In this document: piece by piece, positions 8,339 through 15,964 of the stretch
Layout: every line of letters begins with the position of its first letter
Position numbering within the stretch: the first letter of the stretch is position 1
Assembly (NCBI GenBank): GCA_020629285.1
Contig: JAHDDP010000007.1
Location: 62,001 to 126,000 of the forward strand
DNA: 64,000 bases
Direction of reading: 5' to 3'
DNA from: Maribacter sp.
GTDB taxonomy: Bacteria > Bacteroidota > Bacteroidia > Flavobacteriales > Flavobacteriaceae
Made by a program: the position numbers and the translations under genes
Notes under the pieces: generated by a model
What the model saw: the letters and a program-made list of their open reading frames with translations, nothing else
What the model was told of the DNA's origin: nothing
Databases searched by the model: none

Positions 8339-9427
8339 ATGATTAAATTAAAATATACATTCATTGTCCTTCTAACTACTTTACTATCCTCTTCAATATT
8401 AGCCCAAGAAATGGGTTTTGAAGAATATAACCCTACATCTACCTTAGTTGTTCCTGGTGGTGAAATTACCAAAGCTAAATTTCCTTTTATAGATGTTCAT
8501 AGCCATCAACGAGATATGTCGGTCGAGGCTCTGAACGAATTAATTTCTCATATGGATGCTATGAACGAAGCCATAATGGTGAACTTAAGTGGAAGGTCTG
8601 GAGCAAGTCTCAAGGAGAAAATCGATAATATCAATAAAAGTTACCCAAATAGGTTTGTTGTTTTTGCCAATGTAGATTTTGAAGGAGCTAAAGATATGGA
8701 ATGGGGCAAACAGGCTGCAGCCCAATTAGAACAAGATATAAAGAACGGAGCTAAAGGATTAAAGGTTTTTAAAAGTTTAGGACTACGAAATAAAGATGCA
8801 GATGGTAATCGTTTGGCAATAGATGACCCCCGTTTAGACCCCATTTGGGCTAAATGTGCAGAAATGGGAGTACCGGTATTAATTCATGCTGCTGACCCAA
8901 AGCCTTTCTGGGATGATATGGATGCTGATAACGAACGTTGGTTAGAATTGAAAACACACCCTAGAAGAAAGCGTACAGCTACAGACCCTGCGCCTTTCGA
9001 GCAAATTATTCAGGAGCAACATAACGTATTCAAAAAACATCCGAATACCAAATTTATAAATGCTCACATGGGTTGGCATGCTAACAACCTTAAAAAATTA
9101 GGAGAGCTATTAGATGAAATGCCAAATATGAATGTGGGTATATCTGCAGTAATTGCAGAGCTTGGTAGACAACCTCAGAATGCTAGGGCATTCTTTATTA
9201 AATATCAAGACAGGGTATTGTTCGGTAAGGATAGCTGGAAACCAGAAGAATTCCCTACGTACTTTAGAGTATTGGAAAGCAACGATGAGTATTTTCCTTA
9301 TTATAAGAAATATCACGCATTTTGGTCCATGTACGGATTGAACCTACCTGATGATGTGCTGAAAAAACTATATTACCAAAATGCGATAAACCTAATTCCA
9401 GGATTAGATGCATCGCTGTTTAACTAG
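8339..9427 (+). CDS. Secreted amidohydrolase-family metal-dependent hydrolase
   Basis: The 362-residue protein has a signal peptide ending around ILAQE (residue 23) and a TIM-barrel amidohydrolase body (Amidohydro_2 type). It has the metal motif DVHSHQ near residue 52, VLIHAADP, a conserved histidine in INAHMGWH, and GKDSW towards the end. The reaction is hydrolysis or decarboxylation of a small molecule, and the substrate cannot be deduced. It is exported, whereas its two operon partners (XdhC and the nucleotidyltransferase) are cytoplasmic, so shared function may be indirect. Confidence 0.8.
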   Translation: MIKLKYTFIVLLTTLLSSSILAQEMGFEEYNPTSTLVVPGGEITKAKFPFIDVHSHQRDMSVEALNELISHMDAMNEAIMVNLSGRSGASLKEKIDNINKSYPNRFVVFANVDFEGAKDMEWGKQAAAQLEQDIKNGAKGLKVFKSLGLRNKDADGNRLAIDDPRLDPIWAKCAEMGVPVLIHAADPKPFWDDMDADNERWLELKTHPRRKRTATDPAPFEQIIQEQHNVFKKHPNTKFINAHMGWHANNLKKLGELLDEMPNMNVGISAVIAELGRQPQNARAFFIKYQDRVLFGKDSWKPEEFPTYFRVLESNDEYFPYYKKYHAFWSMYGLNLPDDVLKKLYYQNAINLIPGLDASLFN

Positions 9428-9430
9428 TAG

Positions 9431-9577
9431 TTATACTTTTTTAGGTACAACGGCTTCGTCAACTACCGGAATATCTTTTACATCTTGAAAAATACCGCAT
9501 GAAACCTCTTTCTTAACTAAACTTCGTGTGGTTTTTCTCTTGGTTAACGCTTCAATTTCTGGATTTAAGAACTGCAT
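9431..9577 (-). CDS. Possible 48-residue small protein
   Basis: A minus-strand frame runs from the ATG complement at 9575-9577 to a stop at 9431. It encodes a 48-residue charged peptide that starts MQFLNPEIEALTKRKTTR and ends VVPKKV. It has one cysteine, no signal peptide and no domain I recognise. It fills a gap between the amidohydrolase and the sigma factor with little spare space, and its composition looks protein-like. It is convergent with the amidohydrolase, with only 3 bp between stops, and could be spurious. Confidence 0.4.
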   Translation of the reverse strand: MQFLNPEIEALTKRKTTRSLVKKEVSCGIFQDVKDIPVVDEAVVPKKV

Positions 9578-9610
9578 ACCTTATATTTATTTTTTTACTA
9601 AAACGCACAT

Positions 9611-9640
9611 ACATGTCTCATGTTGTATGAGTTAGCATGT
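9611..9640. promoter_or_regulatory. Imperfect inverted repeat upstream of the ECF sigma gene
   Basis: ACATG-t-CTCAT at 9611-9621 is mirrored by ATGAG-ttag-CATGT at 9627-9640, giving 5+5 paired bases interrupted by unequal spacers. It lies between the divergent small frame and the sigma gene. A regulator-binding site is possible, but no such regulator is identified. Confidence 0.3.
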
Positions 9641-9725
9641 TTTTACTTTAATTTAAAAAAGAATTTACTTTTAAGTGTGACAAACTGTACAAAAGACATA
9701 CTAATGGGTAAATAGATTTTTATAA

Positions 9726-10214
9726 ATGCAAAAAGAAGAAGTCTTTACTGAATTAATACAAGAGCATCAGGCATTGTTATATAAGGTGACTTCAATCTAC
9801 ACCGAAAACAAAGAGGATCAAGAAGACCTGTTTCAAGAAGTGGTCTACCAGCTTTGGAAATATTTTGACTCCTTTCGTAACGATTCAAAAATAACAACTT
9901 GGATGTATCGCGTAGCTATGAATACTTCAATCACATTTATTAAGAAAAAAAAGAGAAGACCAGATTCGGTCCCCATTGCAGATGTTTTTTTAAAGCAATC
10001 AGATACTAATGATGATGCGTATGACGAGCGATTAAAACTACTTTACCAGCATTTAAAGTATTTAAACACCTTAGAAAAAGGACTTATTTTTCTCCTATTA
10101 GAAGGTAAAAGCTATAATGAAATAGCAGACATTACAGGCTTGAGCGCTAGTAATGTTGGTACAAAAATATCTCGAATAAAAAAGAAATTAAAAACGAACA
10201 TGACAAAACAATAA
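9726..10214 (+). CDS. ECF-type RNA polymerase sigma factor
   Basis: The 162-residue protein has the two ECF sigma regions. Region 2 spans about residues 10-75 (LFQEVVYQLWKYFDSFR, then TTWMYRVAMNT) and recognises the -10 element and core polymerase. Region 4 spans about residues 105-160, with the helix-turn-helix SYNEIADITGLSASNVGTKI. It directs transcription of an unknown regulon. The membrane-protein gene 2 bp downstream is the natural candidate for its anti-sigma or sensor partner. An imperfect inverted repeat lies ~90 bp upstream. Confidence 0.92.
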   Translation: MQKEEVFTELIQEHQALLYKVTSIYTENKEDQEDLFQEVVYQLWKYFDSFRNDSKITTWMYRVAMNTSITFIKKKKRRPDSVPIADVFLKQSDTNDDAYDERLKLLYQHLKYLNTLEKGLIFLLLEGKSYNEIADITGLSASNVGTKISRIKKKLKTNMTKQ

Positions 10215-10216
10215 TC

Positions 10217-10816
10217 ATGGAACTAGAAGAATTACAGTCCGCCTGGACACAATTAAGCGATGAACTAAATCATCAAAAAAAATTAACGAATAAAATCATA
10301 TTAGACATGACCAAACAGAAATATCAAAACAAATTCACTACCATTACAAAGTATGAAACCTTAGGCGCTATTGTCTGTTTTGCCATTGCATTTTTTGTTA
10401 TTCTAAACTTTGGTAAATTAGATACGTGGTATTTGCAAGTTTGTGGCATACTTACTTTGTTATTTTTAATTGTACTACCTGTTATGGTGCTAACTACCTT
10501 AAAAACAATAAAGAACATAGATATTTTAAACGGCTCATATAAAGACAATTTAAAGTTCTACTTAAAGACTAAGAATAAACTTTTAAAATTGCAACAAGTA
10601 GGCATAGCTATCGGTTTTGTTGGACTCTTCTTTATAGTACCTGTCACGTCCAAAATTATTTCCAATAAAAATGTCTTCCTAACCAGTTTAAAAACAGAAC
10701 AATATGTAATATTTGCTATTACTATGATTGCTATGGTGTTTTTCTGCAAATGGGCATATAATGGTTACCTTAAAGTAACCCGTTCTGCACAAGAACTATT
10801 ACAAGATTTAGAGTAG
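10217..10816 (+). CDS. Multi-pass membrane protein, putative sigma-factor partner
   Basis: This 199-residue protein has a soluble, charged N-terminus of about 45 residues (MELEELQSAWTQLSDELN) and four predicted membrane helices, near residues 50-67, 74-95, 130-148 and 163-180. No enzymatic motif is visible. It begins 2 bp after the ECF sigma stop, so co-transcription is near certain. The cytoplasmic N-terminus plus membrane anchor is the architecture expected of an anti-sigma regulator in Bacteroidota, but no zinc-binding anti-sigma motif is present, so that role is inference. Confidence 0.65.
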   Translation: MELEELQSAWTQLSDELNHQKKLTNKIILDMTKQKYQNKFTTITKYETLGAIVCFAIAFFVILNFGKLDTWYLQVCGILTLLFLIVLPVMVLTTLKTIKNIDILNGSYKDNLKFYLKTKNKLLKLQQVGIAIGFVGLFFIVPVTSKIISNKNVFLTSLKTEQYVIFAITMIAMVFFCKWAYNGYLKVTRSAQELLQDLE

Positions 10817-10819
10817 TTT

Positions 10820-11449
10820 TTACTCGGTAAGTTTCTTCTGAACATAATTTAAAATCAACATCCAATTCATTTTTAGTAGGAGGGAAGCCGTAGGTACGTT
10901 ATCGTCTGCAATTGCTGAAATAATGGATTCATGTTGATTGTCAGACTTGTTATAGAAAGAGTCATCATTTGTAAAGGCACGTTCATAAAAAAAAATACGT
11001 GTTTTTAGATCATGTAGTATTTTTAAAGCCAAGTCATTTTTGTAATTTTTGGTCAATAACCTATGAAACTCCAAATCTGCCTGAATTCTAGAAATAGCAT
11101 CTTTGGCATTTTCAAATACCTCTTGCTGTTCCTTAAGTTCAATAATATGTTCTTCGGTAAATTCTGAGTTTTCAATGGCCATGACCTCTAAATTTGCAAC
11201 CAACTCATACAAATCTTCAGCCTCTTCTACATCTAATTCTGCTATTATAAATCCTCTATTGGGTACGGCTTTTATAATATGGGATTGTTGTAATTGGGTT
11301 AAAGCCTCTCTAATAGGAGTAACACTAACTTTTAAATGCCGTGCTAATGCTGCTAAATTAATGGTCTTCCCTGTTTTAAGATTACCTGTTGTCATTTCAG
11401 ATAACAGATAATCCCGTACTTGATCTCTTAAGTTCATTTTTACCAGCAT
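10820..11449 (-). CDS. GntR/FadR-family transcriptional regulator
   Basis: This 209-residue regulator has an N-terminal winged helix-turn-helix of GntR type (residues ~5-70, including LAALARHLKVSVTPIREAL). It is followed by an all-helical FCD ligand-binding domain containing FHRLLTKNYKN and a later DNQHESIISAIADD, positions that in the family bind metal and ligand. Family members usually respond to a carboxylic acid or sugar acid. It ends 3 bp from the convergent membrane protein. No obvious target operon is adjacent, because the gene upstream is an orphan lipoprotein on the other strand. Confidence 0.88.
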   Translation of the reverse strand: MLVKMNLRDQVRDYLLSEMTTGNLKTGKTINLAALARHLKVSVTPIREALTQLQQSHIIKAVPNRGFIIAELDVEEAEDLYELVANLEVMAIENSEFTEEHIIELKEQQEVFENAKDAISRIQADLEFHRLLTKNYKNDLALKILHDLKTRIFFYERAFTNDDSFYNKSDNQHESIISAIADDNVPTASLLLKMNWMLILNYVQKKLTE

Positions 11450-11607
11450 ACATCAAATATAATATATCGTATACGATTTAAATCGTTTTACGCATAACTT
11501 TTATAATCAAGTTCTATTTCATCGAAAATACAGCGTTAATATGCCTTCTATCAATACTATAATCCATTATTGAACGTTCCAAGAGTTCAACCTACAAATA
11601 AGAAAAA

Positions 11608-12393
11608 ATGAAATATTTAAAATGGATTTTCAAAAAGCCTATTATATTAATTACTGTTGTAGTTTTTGGTTATAGCTGTAGTGATGATGATACTGTTAAT
11701 GAAGAAATTAGTCTGACCCAATCAGATTTGAAAGCAGTATTAGAAATTGATGAAATTACCAATGGTGTTGACTTAGCACTTTTTAATTTAAATGCCAATG
11801 CTGAATCTACTGGTAAATCCTACAGTTTTGATTGTTATTCTGCCGTATATTCAGAAACCGGTTATGTTGCTACATTTAATAATTGTGTACTTAACGGTAC
11901 CGAGAATGTAAATGGGGTGCTTACCGTAACTTATGATCTAGAGGATCAATCTGGTTCTTTTACTGCAAGTTATGATGATTTTTACATAGGAGACGTAAAA
12001 ATTAATGGTTCAAGGTCGTTCGCATTTACCTCTAATATAGATAGTAGTGCAATAACCTTTGAGGTTACAAGTGATATGATTGCAGAGATGGAAGATAGTT
12101 CTATTATTTCAGATAATGGTGTAAGGGTTACTACTTTAATTTTTGGAGAAGTAACTACTACGTTTAGTATTACGGGGAATTGGACAGTACAATATAAAGG
12201 GAACACCTATAATGTTACTGTTAATAATGCACTAACCAGCGCTATTATCTGCTCTTATGTATCTGGAGGAGATATGGATTTAACAAAAAACGGATTAACA
12301 GTTAATGTTGATTTTGGAGATGCTACATGTGATGATGTAGCTACGTTAACTTATCCTAATGGAGTAGTAGAGGAGATTACATTAGAAGATTAA
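11608..12393 (+). CDS. Lipoprotein of unknown function
   Basis: A 261-residue protein with a type II signal peptide and lipobox GYSCSDDD (cysteine about residue 24), followed by an acidic tether. The body is rich in beta-strand-forming, Thr/Ser/Asn residues with three further cysteines, two of them in FDCYS and NNCVLNG. No domain is recognised. It is probably displayed on the outer membrane or faces the periplasm. It is flanked by the divergent GntR regulator gene and by a terminator and the large repeat array. Confidence 0.65.
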   Translation: MKYLKWIFKKPIILITVVVFGYSCSDDDTVNEEISLTQSDLKAVLEIDEITNGVDLALFNLNANAESTGKSYSFDCYSAVYSETGYVATFNNCVLNGTENVNGVLTVTYDLEDQSGSFTASYDDFYIGDVKINGSRSFAFTSNIDSSAITFEVTSDMIAEMEDSSIISDNGVRVTTLIFGEVTTTFSITGNWTVQYKGNTYNVTVNNALTSAIICSYVSGGDMDLTKNGLTVNVDFGDATCDDVATLTYPNGVVEEITLED

Positions 12394-12411
12394 AACAATA
12401 ATTTTAAAAGA

Positions 12412-12446
12412 AAAAAAAAGGATAAGGCCTACAGGTTTTATCCTTT
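12412..12446 (+). terminator. Terminator after the orphan lipoprotein
   Basis: GGATAA (from 12420) pairs with TTATCC (ending 12442), and internal GCCT/AGGT pairs extend the stem. The hairpin is flanked by an A-run before and TTTTTCTTTTTT after it, about 20 bp past the lipoprotein stop. Confidence 0.7.
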
Positions 12447-12474
12447 TTCTTTTTTAGACTTAATCTCCGTCTAA

Positions 12475-13375
12475 TTTAGCCGTGTCTATTCAAAATACAA
12501 TTTGAAATAGAAGCCCATATTTAGATTCATATAAATTAGTGGGTATGATTTCTACTCGCAACCCATTGAATACGTTTGCTGTTTTTAAAATTGGAAAAAA
12601 ATGTATTTCTTCTAGATTCTGTCGGTGTGTTTCTGATAAAAGTTCTCATGATGTTCGTTTTTTTGTCGGTGATTAGCCGAATTGATTAATGATTTAATAT
12701 TGAATTAGGTATTCTTAGTGTGTATGATGTCTAGACGCCACCCATTGTATTCGTTTACTGTTTTTAAAATTGGTAAAAAATGAATTTCTTCTAGATTCTG
12801 TTGGTGTGTTTCTGATAAGTGTTGTCATGATGTTCGTTTTTAGTTTCGGTGATTAGCCGTGTGATTGATGAATGATTGATGTTTTACTAATGAGTGTGAT
12901 TTCTTGATGCTACCCATTGTATTCTTTTGCTGTTTTTAAAACTTGAAAAGAAAGTGTTTCTTCTTGTTTCTGTCGGTGTGTTTCTAATGAAAGTTCTCAT
13001 GATTTTTGTTTTTAGTTTCGGTGATTAGCCGAGTGATTGATGAATGATTAATTAAAGTATTATTAATGAGTATGATTTCTTGATGCTACCCATTGTACTC
13101 TTTTACTGTTTTTAAAACTTGAAAAGAAAGTGTTTCTTCTTGTTTCTGTCGGTGTGTTTCTGATGAAAGTTCTCATGATGTTCGTTTTTAGTTTCGGTGA
13201 TTAGCCGAGTGATTGATGAATGATTAATTAAGGTATTATTAATGAGTGTGATTTCTTGATGCTACCCATTTTACACTTTTGCTGTTTTTAAAACTTGAAA
13301 AGAAAGTGTTTCTTCTTGTTTCTGTCGGTGTGTTTCTGATGAAAGTTCTCATGATATTTGATTTTTAATTGATGA
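12475..13375. repeat. Tandem array of about five ~175-bp repeats
   Basis: The anchor CCCATT recurs at 12562, 12741, 12913, 13089 and 13265, giving periods of 179, 172, 176 and 176 bp. Each unit has the same order of blocks: an AATGA/GTGTGATTTCT block, the CCCATT anchor, CTGTTTTTAAAA, TTTCTTCT, TCTGTCGGTGTGTTTCT, GTTCTCATGAT and CGGTGATTAGCCG. Units 3-5 are nearly identical over their cores. Unit 1 is the most divergent and unit 5 breaks down at its right end. No frame stays open across units on either strand. Function is unknown. Confidence 0.9.
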
Positions 13376-13857
13376 TTAATAATTTTCTTATACTTACAAG
13401 ACGACGAATGTTTTATATTGTTACAGTACTATGCATAAAAAGGTACTATTTTTAACAAATTAATTTTATATTTTTCATTCAAAATACTAATAATCAGTAT
13501 TTTATGTTTTTAATCAAAAAATTAATTTTAACAATTCTTTTTCAATTTTCCTTTATTCTATAAATAATGGAATAGGAGAATGGGCAAAAAACCTTAAAAT
13601 ATTATTATATAATGTGATGACATATTCATTTTAAAAGGGAGTAGCTTAAAACTTTCATAGTTTGAGTCCGTATAATGCTAAATAATTGAAATACAAATCA
13701 TATCTTTGTAAAACATTAAAGGGATGCACATAATTCTTGCAATGACCTTACAGCAAACGGAGTAATAGTTTACTCAAAAACTTACCGTTCGTTATACACG
13801 TCAACACGTATTTCAATTCCTTTATTGCAAAATCTATTATTATCATTAAAATTACGA
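13376..13857. other. AT-rich gene-free stretch and leader of the cold-shock-domain gene
   Basis: No supportable gene lies between the repeat array and the cold-shock-domain start. A 19-codon frame at 13504-13563 reads like a lone signal peptide and then stops. A TATCTTTG promoter element at 13701-13708 implies a long untranslated leader of roughly 140-150 bases for the gene starting at 13858. Long leaders are common for cold-shock genes, but a regulatory fold is not demonstrated here. Confidence 0.5.
13701..13708 (+). promoter_or_regulatory. Candidate -7 element TATCTTTG for the cold-shock-domain gene
   Basis: This is a perfect match to the Bacteroidota housekeeping -7 consensus TAnnTTTG, ~150 bp upstream of the start at 13858. 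I do not see a well-spaced TTTG/TTG -33 element, so the call rests on the -7 box alone. Confidence 0.4.
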
Positions 13858-14316
13858 ATGGCAAAATCGCAACAAACATTTAATAAAACTGAAAAAGAAA
13901 AAAAGCGCTTAAAGAAGCGTGAAGAAAAGAAGAAAAAAATGCTTGCTCGTAAAGCAGCTGCAAAAGAAAATGGTACTTCTGGTATTCCATTGGCTTATGT
14001 AGATTTCAATGGAAACTTGGTGGACACTCCGCCAGATCCAGCAATGAAAGTAGAAATTGAAGCTGAAGATATCGTTTTAGGTATTCCTAAGAAAGAAGAA
14101 GGTGATGTTGAAGAATTTGATCCGGTAAGAAACGGAAAGGTTTCTTTCTTTGATACTACTAAAGGCTTTGGTTTTATCATAGACGCAGAGAACAATGAAA
14201 AATACTTTGTTCATGTTAGTGGTCTTATTGATGAAATTATGGAAAACGACAAAGTTTCTTACGAGTTAGAAAAAGGCATGAAAGGCATGAACGCCGTTCG
14301 TGTTAAGAAGATTTAG
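13858..14316 (+). CDS. Cold-shock-domain protein with basic N-terminal extension
   Basis: I start this 152-residue protein at the ATG at 13858, because the family begins MAKSQQTFNKTEKEKK and the 11 upstream in-frame residues are not protein-like. The N-terminus is extremely lysine-rich (KEKKRLKKREEKKKKM), residues ~12-90 are a linker, and residues ~94-152 are a cold-shock domain with RNP1 KGFGFI and RNP2 YFVHVS. It should bind single-stranded RNA or DNA and act as an RNA chaperone. The basic tail probably adds nucleic-acid or ribosome affinity. A second, short cold-shock protein is encoded at 28086. Confidence 0.9.
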   Translation: MAKSQQTFNKTEKEKKRLKKREEKKKKMLARKAAAKENGTSGIPLAYVDFNGNLVDTPPDPAMKVEIEAEDIVLGIPKKEEGDVEEFDPVRNGKVSFFDTTKGFGFIIDAENNEKYFVHVSGLIDEIMENDKVSYELEKGMKGMNAVRVKKI

Positions 14317-14331
14317 TTCTAAATATTTTTA

Positions 14332-15279
14332 ATGGTGAAAATGCAACGCAACACCGTTCTGGTAGTATTGTCATTTTTTGCCATTTATTTCATTTGGGGA
14401 TCAACCTATTTATGGAATAAAATTGCAGTAACCGAATTACCTGCCTTTATGTTGGCAGGTATTCGTTTTGTTACAGCAGGTAGTCTAATTTTTATCATAT
14501 CTAAGATATTAGGCTTCTCCCTTAAAATTACCAAACAGCAATTCAAGAATACTATTCTTGCAGGTTTTCTATTCCTAACATTTGGGAACGGAGTAGTTGT
14601 ATGGGCGCTAAAATTTGTAGACAGCGGCTTTGCTGCATTAGAAGTTTCTGCACAGCCATTGGTTGTTCTGCTAATGATGCGGATTTTACAAGGCAAGAAA
14701 ATACAACCTATGTCTGTTATTGGAGTAATTTTCGGTATCACAGGAATATTTTTGTTGGTCAGCCAGAAAGAAATTATTGCTCAAGAAGGTGCTATTTTAG
14801 GGATGGTATTGATTTTTATCTGTATGCTAAGCTGGTCTTACGGTAGTTTATTTGTTGGTAAGGCAGATTTACCTAAAAATTTCTTTGTAAATACTGGTTA
14901 TCAAATGCTTACAAGCGGAATTTCATTATTAATCATCAGTGCTTTATTTGGTGAAGAATGGATATCTCCTGCTTACTGGAGCACTCCGGTTATTACATCC
15001 ATGTTGCTACTAATTATTTTTGGCAGTATACTTACATTTACTGCTTTCAATTATTTACTTCGTATCGTTTCCCCTGAAAAAGTTGCTACATCTACCTATG
15101 TGAACCCAATAGTAGCCATGACTTTAGGATGGTATTTTTTAAATGAAAATATCACATTACAGTCTGTAATTGCGTCTACAATTTTGCTTACCGGAGTATA
15201 TTTTATTAACACAAAAAAGAGCCTCACTATTTTATCTCGCTTTTCTGGAAAACGAATTCCTAAGAAAGCGGAAGAATAA
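14332..15279 (+). CDS. EamA/DMT-superfamily exporter
   Basis: This 315-residue membrane protein has ten predicted helices arranged as two EamA repeats. The first repeat begins FFAIYFIWGSTYLWNKIA and the second begins after IFICMLSWSYGSLFVGKA. Such proteins export amino acids, drugs or metabolites; the substrate is unknown. The start is 14332 (ATG), and a second ATG at 14341 is equally usable. It lies 15 bp after the cold-shock-domain gene and may be co-transcribed. Its 3' end overlaps the convergent pseudouridine synthase by 20 bp. Confidence 0.88.
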   Translation: MVKMQRNTVLVVLSFFAIYFIWGSTYLWNKIAVTELPAFMLAGIRFVTAGSLIFIISKILGFSLKITKQQFKNTILAGFLFLTFGNGVVVWALKFVDSGFAALEVSAQPLVVLLMMRILQGKKIQPMSVIGVIFGITGIFLLVSQKEIIAQEGAILGMVLIFICMLSWSYGSLFVGKADLPKNFFVNTGYQMLTSGISLLIISALFGEEWISPAYWSTPVITSMLLLIIFGSILTFTAFNYLLRIVSPEKVATSTYVNPIVAMTLGWYFLNENITLQSVIASTILLTGVYFINTKKSLTILSRFSGKRIPKKAEE

Positions 15280-15844
15280 TCTTTACAGGCTGTACTTCGC
15301 TTGGTTGCATTTTTTCTAGTGTTATATCACCAATTCTTACCCGTATTAAACGTACTGTTGGAAATCCTACGGCCGCCGTCATTTTACGCACTTGACGAAA
15401 CTTACCTTCTGTAATTACAATACGTATCAATGAGGTGGGTCTATGCCTACCAATTCGTAATTGTACATCAGCATCGGGCAGGGCAGGAGGTTCGTTTAGT
15501 ATTATTACATTACATGGTTTGGTCAAATACTTTTTACCGAATATGCCAATAGTTACACCTTTAGATATTTTATTTATAGCTTCTGTAGTTATAAGACCAT
15601 CAAGCTGTGCTAAATATTCTTTTTCTATACCTGCTCTATTTATGGTATCACTTAATTTTCCATCCGTGGTCAATAACAATAGACCTTCAGATTTTTCATC
15701 CAACCTACCTACAGGCATTATTTCCTTTGGAAAATCATGAAGTTCTGTCAAAAATCGTTTTTTGCGACGTTGACGGTCTTCACCAGAAGTCATTTGACTT
15801 AGCACACCCACTGGTTTGTACACTTTATAATGTAAATGTTCCAA
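15260..15844 (-). CDS. RsuA/RluE-type pseudouridine synthase
   Basis: This 194-residue enzyme converts a specific uridine in rRNA to pseudouridine. The catalytic aspartate is D49 in PVGRLDEKSEG. Other family motifs are YKPVGVLSQM at the N-terminus and EGKFRQVRKMTAAVGFPT near the C-terminus. It has no S4 domain, which fits the short RluE-like branch rather than RsuA or RluB. It overlaps the 3' end of the EamA gene by 20 bp on the opposite strand. The exact target base cannot be read from the sequence. Confidence 0.9.
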   Translation of the reverse strand: MEHLHYKVYKPVGVLSQMTSGEDRQRRKKRFLTELHDFPKEIMPVGRLDEKSEGLLLLTTDGKLSDTINRAGIEKEYLAQLDGLITTEAINKISKGVTIGIFGKKYLTKPCNVIILNEPPALPDADVQLRIGRHRPTSLIRIVITEGKFRQVRKMTAAVGFPTVRLIRVRIGDITLEKMQPSEVQPVKIILPLS

Positions 15845-15936
15845 TAATTTATACGTTTACGGCTAATATAGTTAACACATGGTCGCAAAAGGTACCCTTT
15901 TTAACCCATGTATTAGTAATGTTTTGCAGAGAATGT

Positions 15937-15944
15937 TACCTTTG
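15937..15944 (+). promoter_or_regulatory. Candidate -7 element TACCTTTG for the helicase gene
   Basis: Perfect TAnnTTTG match ending 20 bp before the helicase start codon at 15965, so the transcript would have a short leader. A -33 box at the usual spacing is not clear. Confidence 0.5.
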
Positions 15945-15964
15945 TAAACTCCAGAGAAGATTTT

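Noticed and set aside
12475-13375. Tandem repeats considered as a CRISPR array
   Set aside because: The ~175-bp units are repeated along their whole length, with no short identical repeats separated by unique spacers, and no cas genes are present.
13504-13563. 19-codon frame resembling a signal peptide (MFLIKKLILTILFQF...)
   Set aside because: It stops immediately and nothing downstream continues in another frame. It could be a relic, but there is not enough to call a pseudogene.
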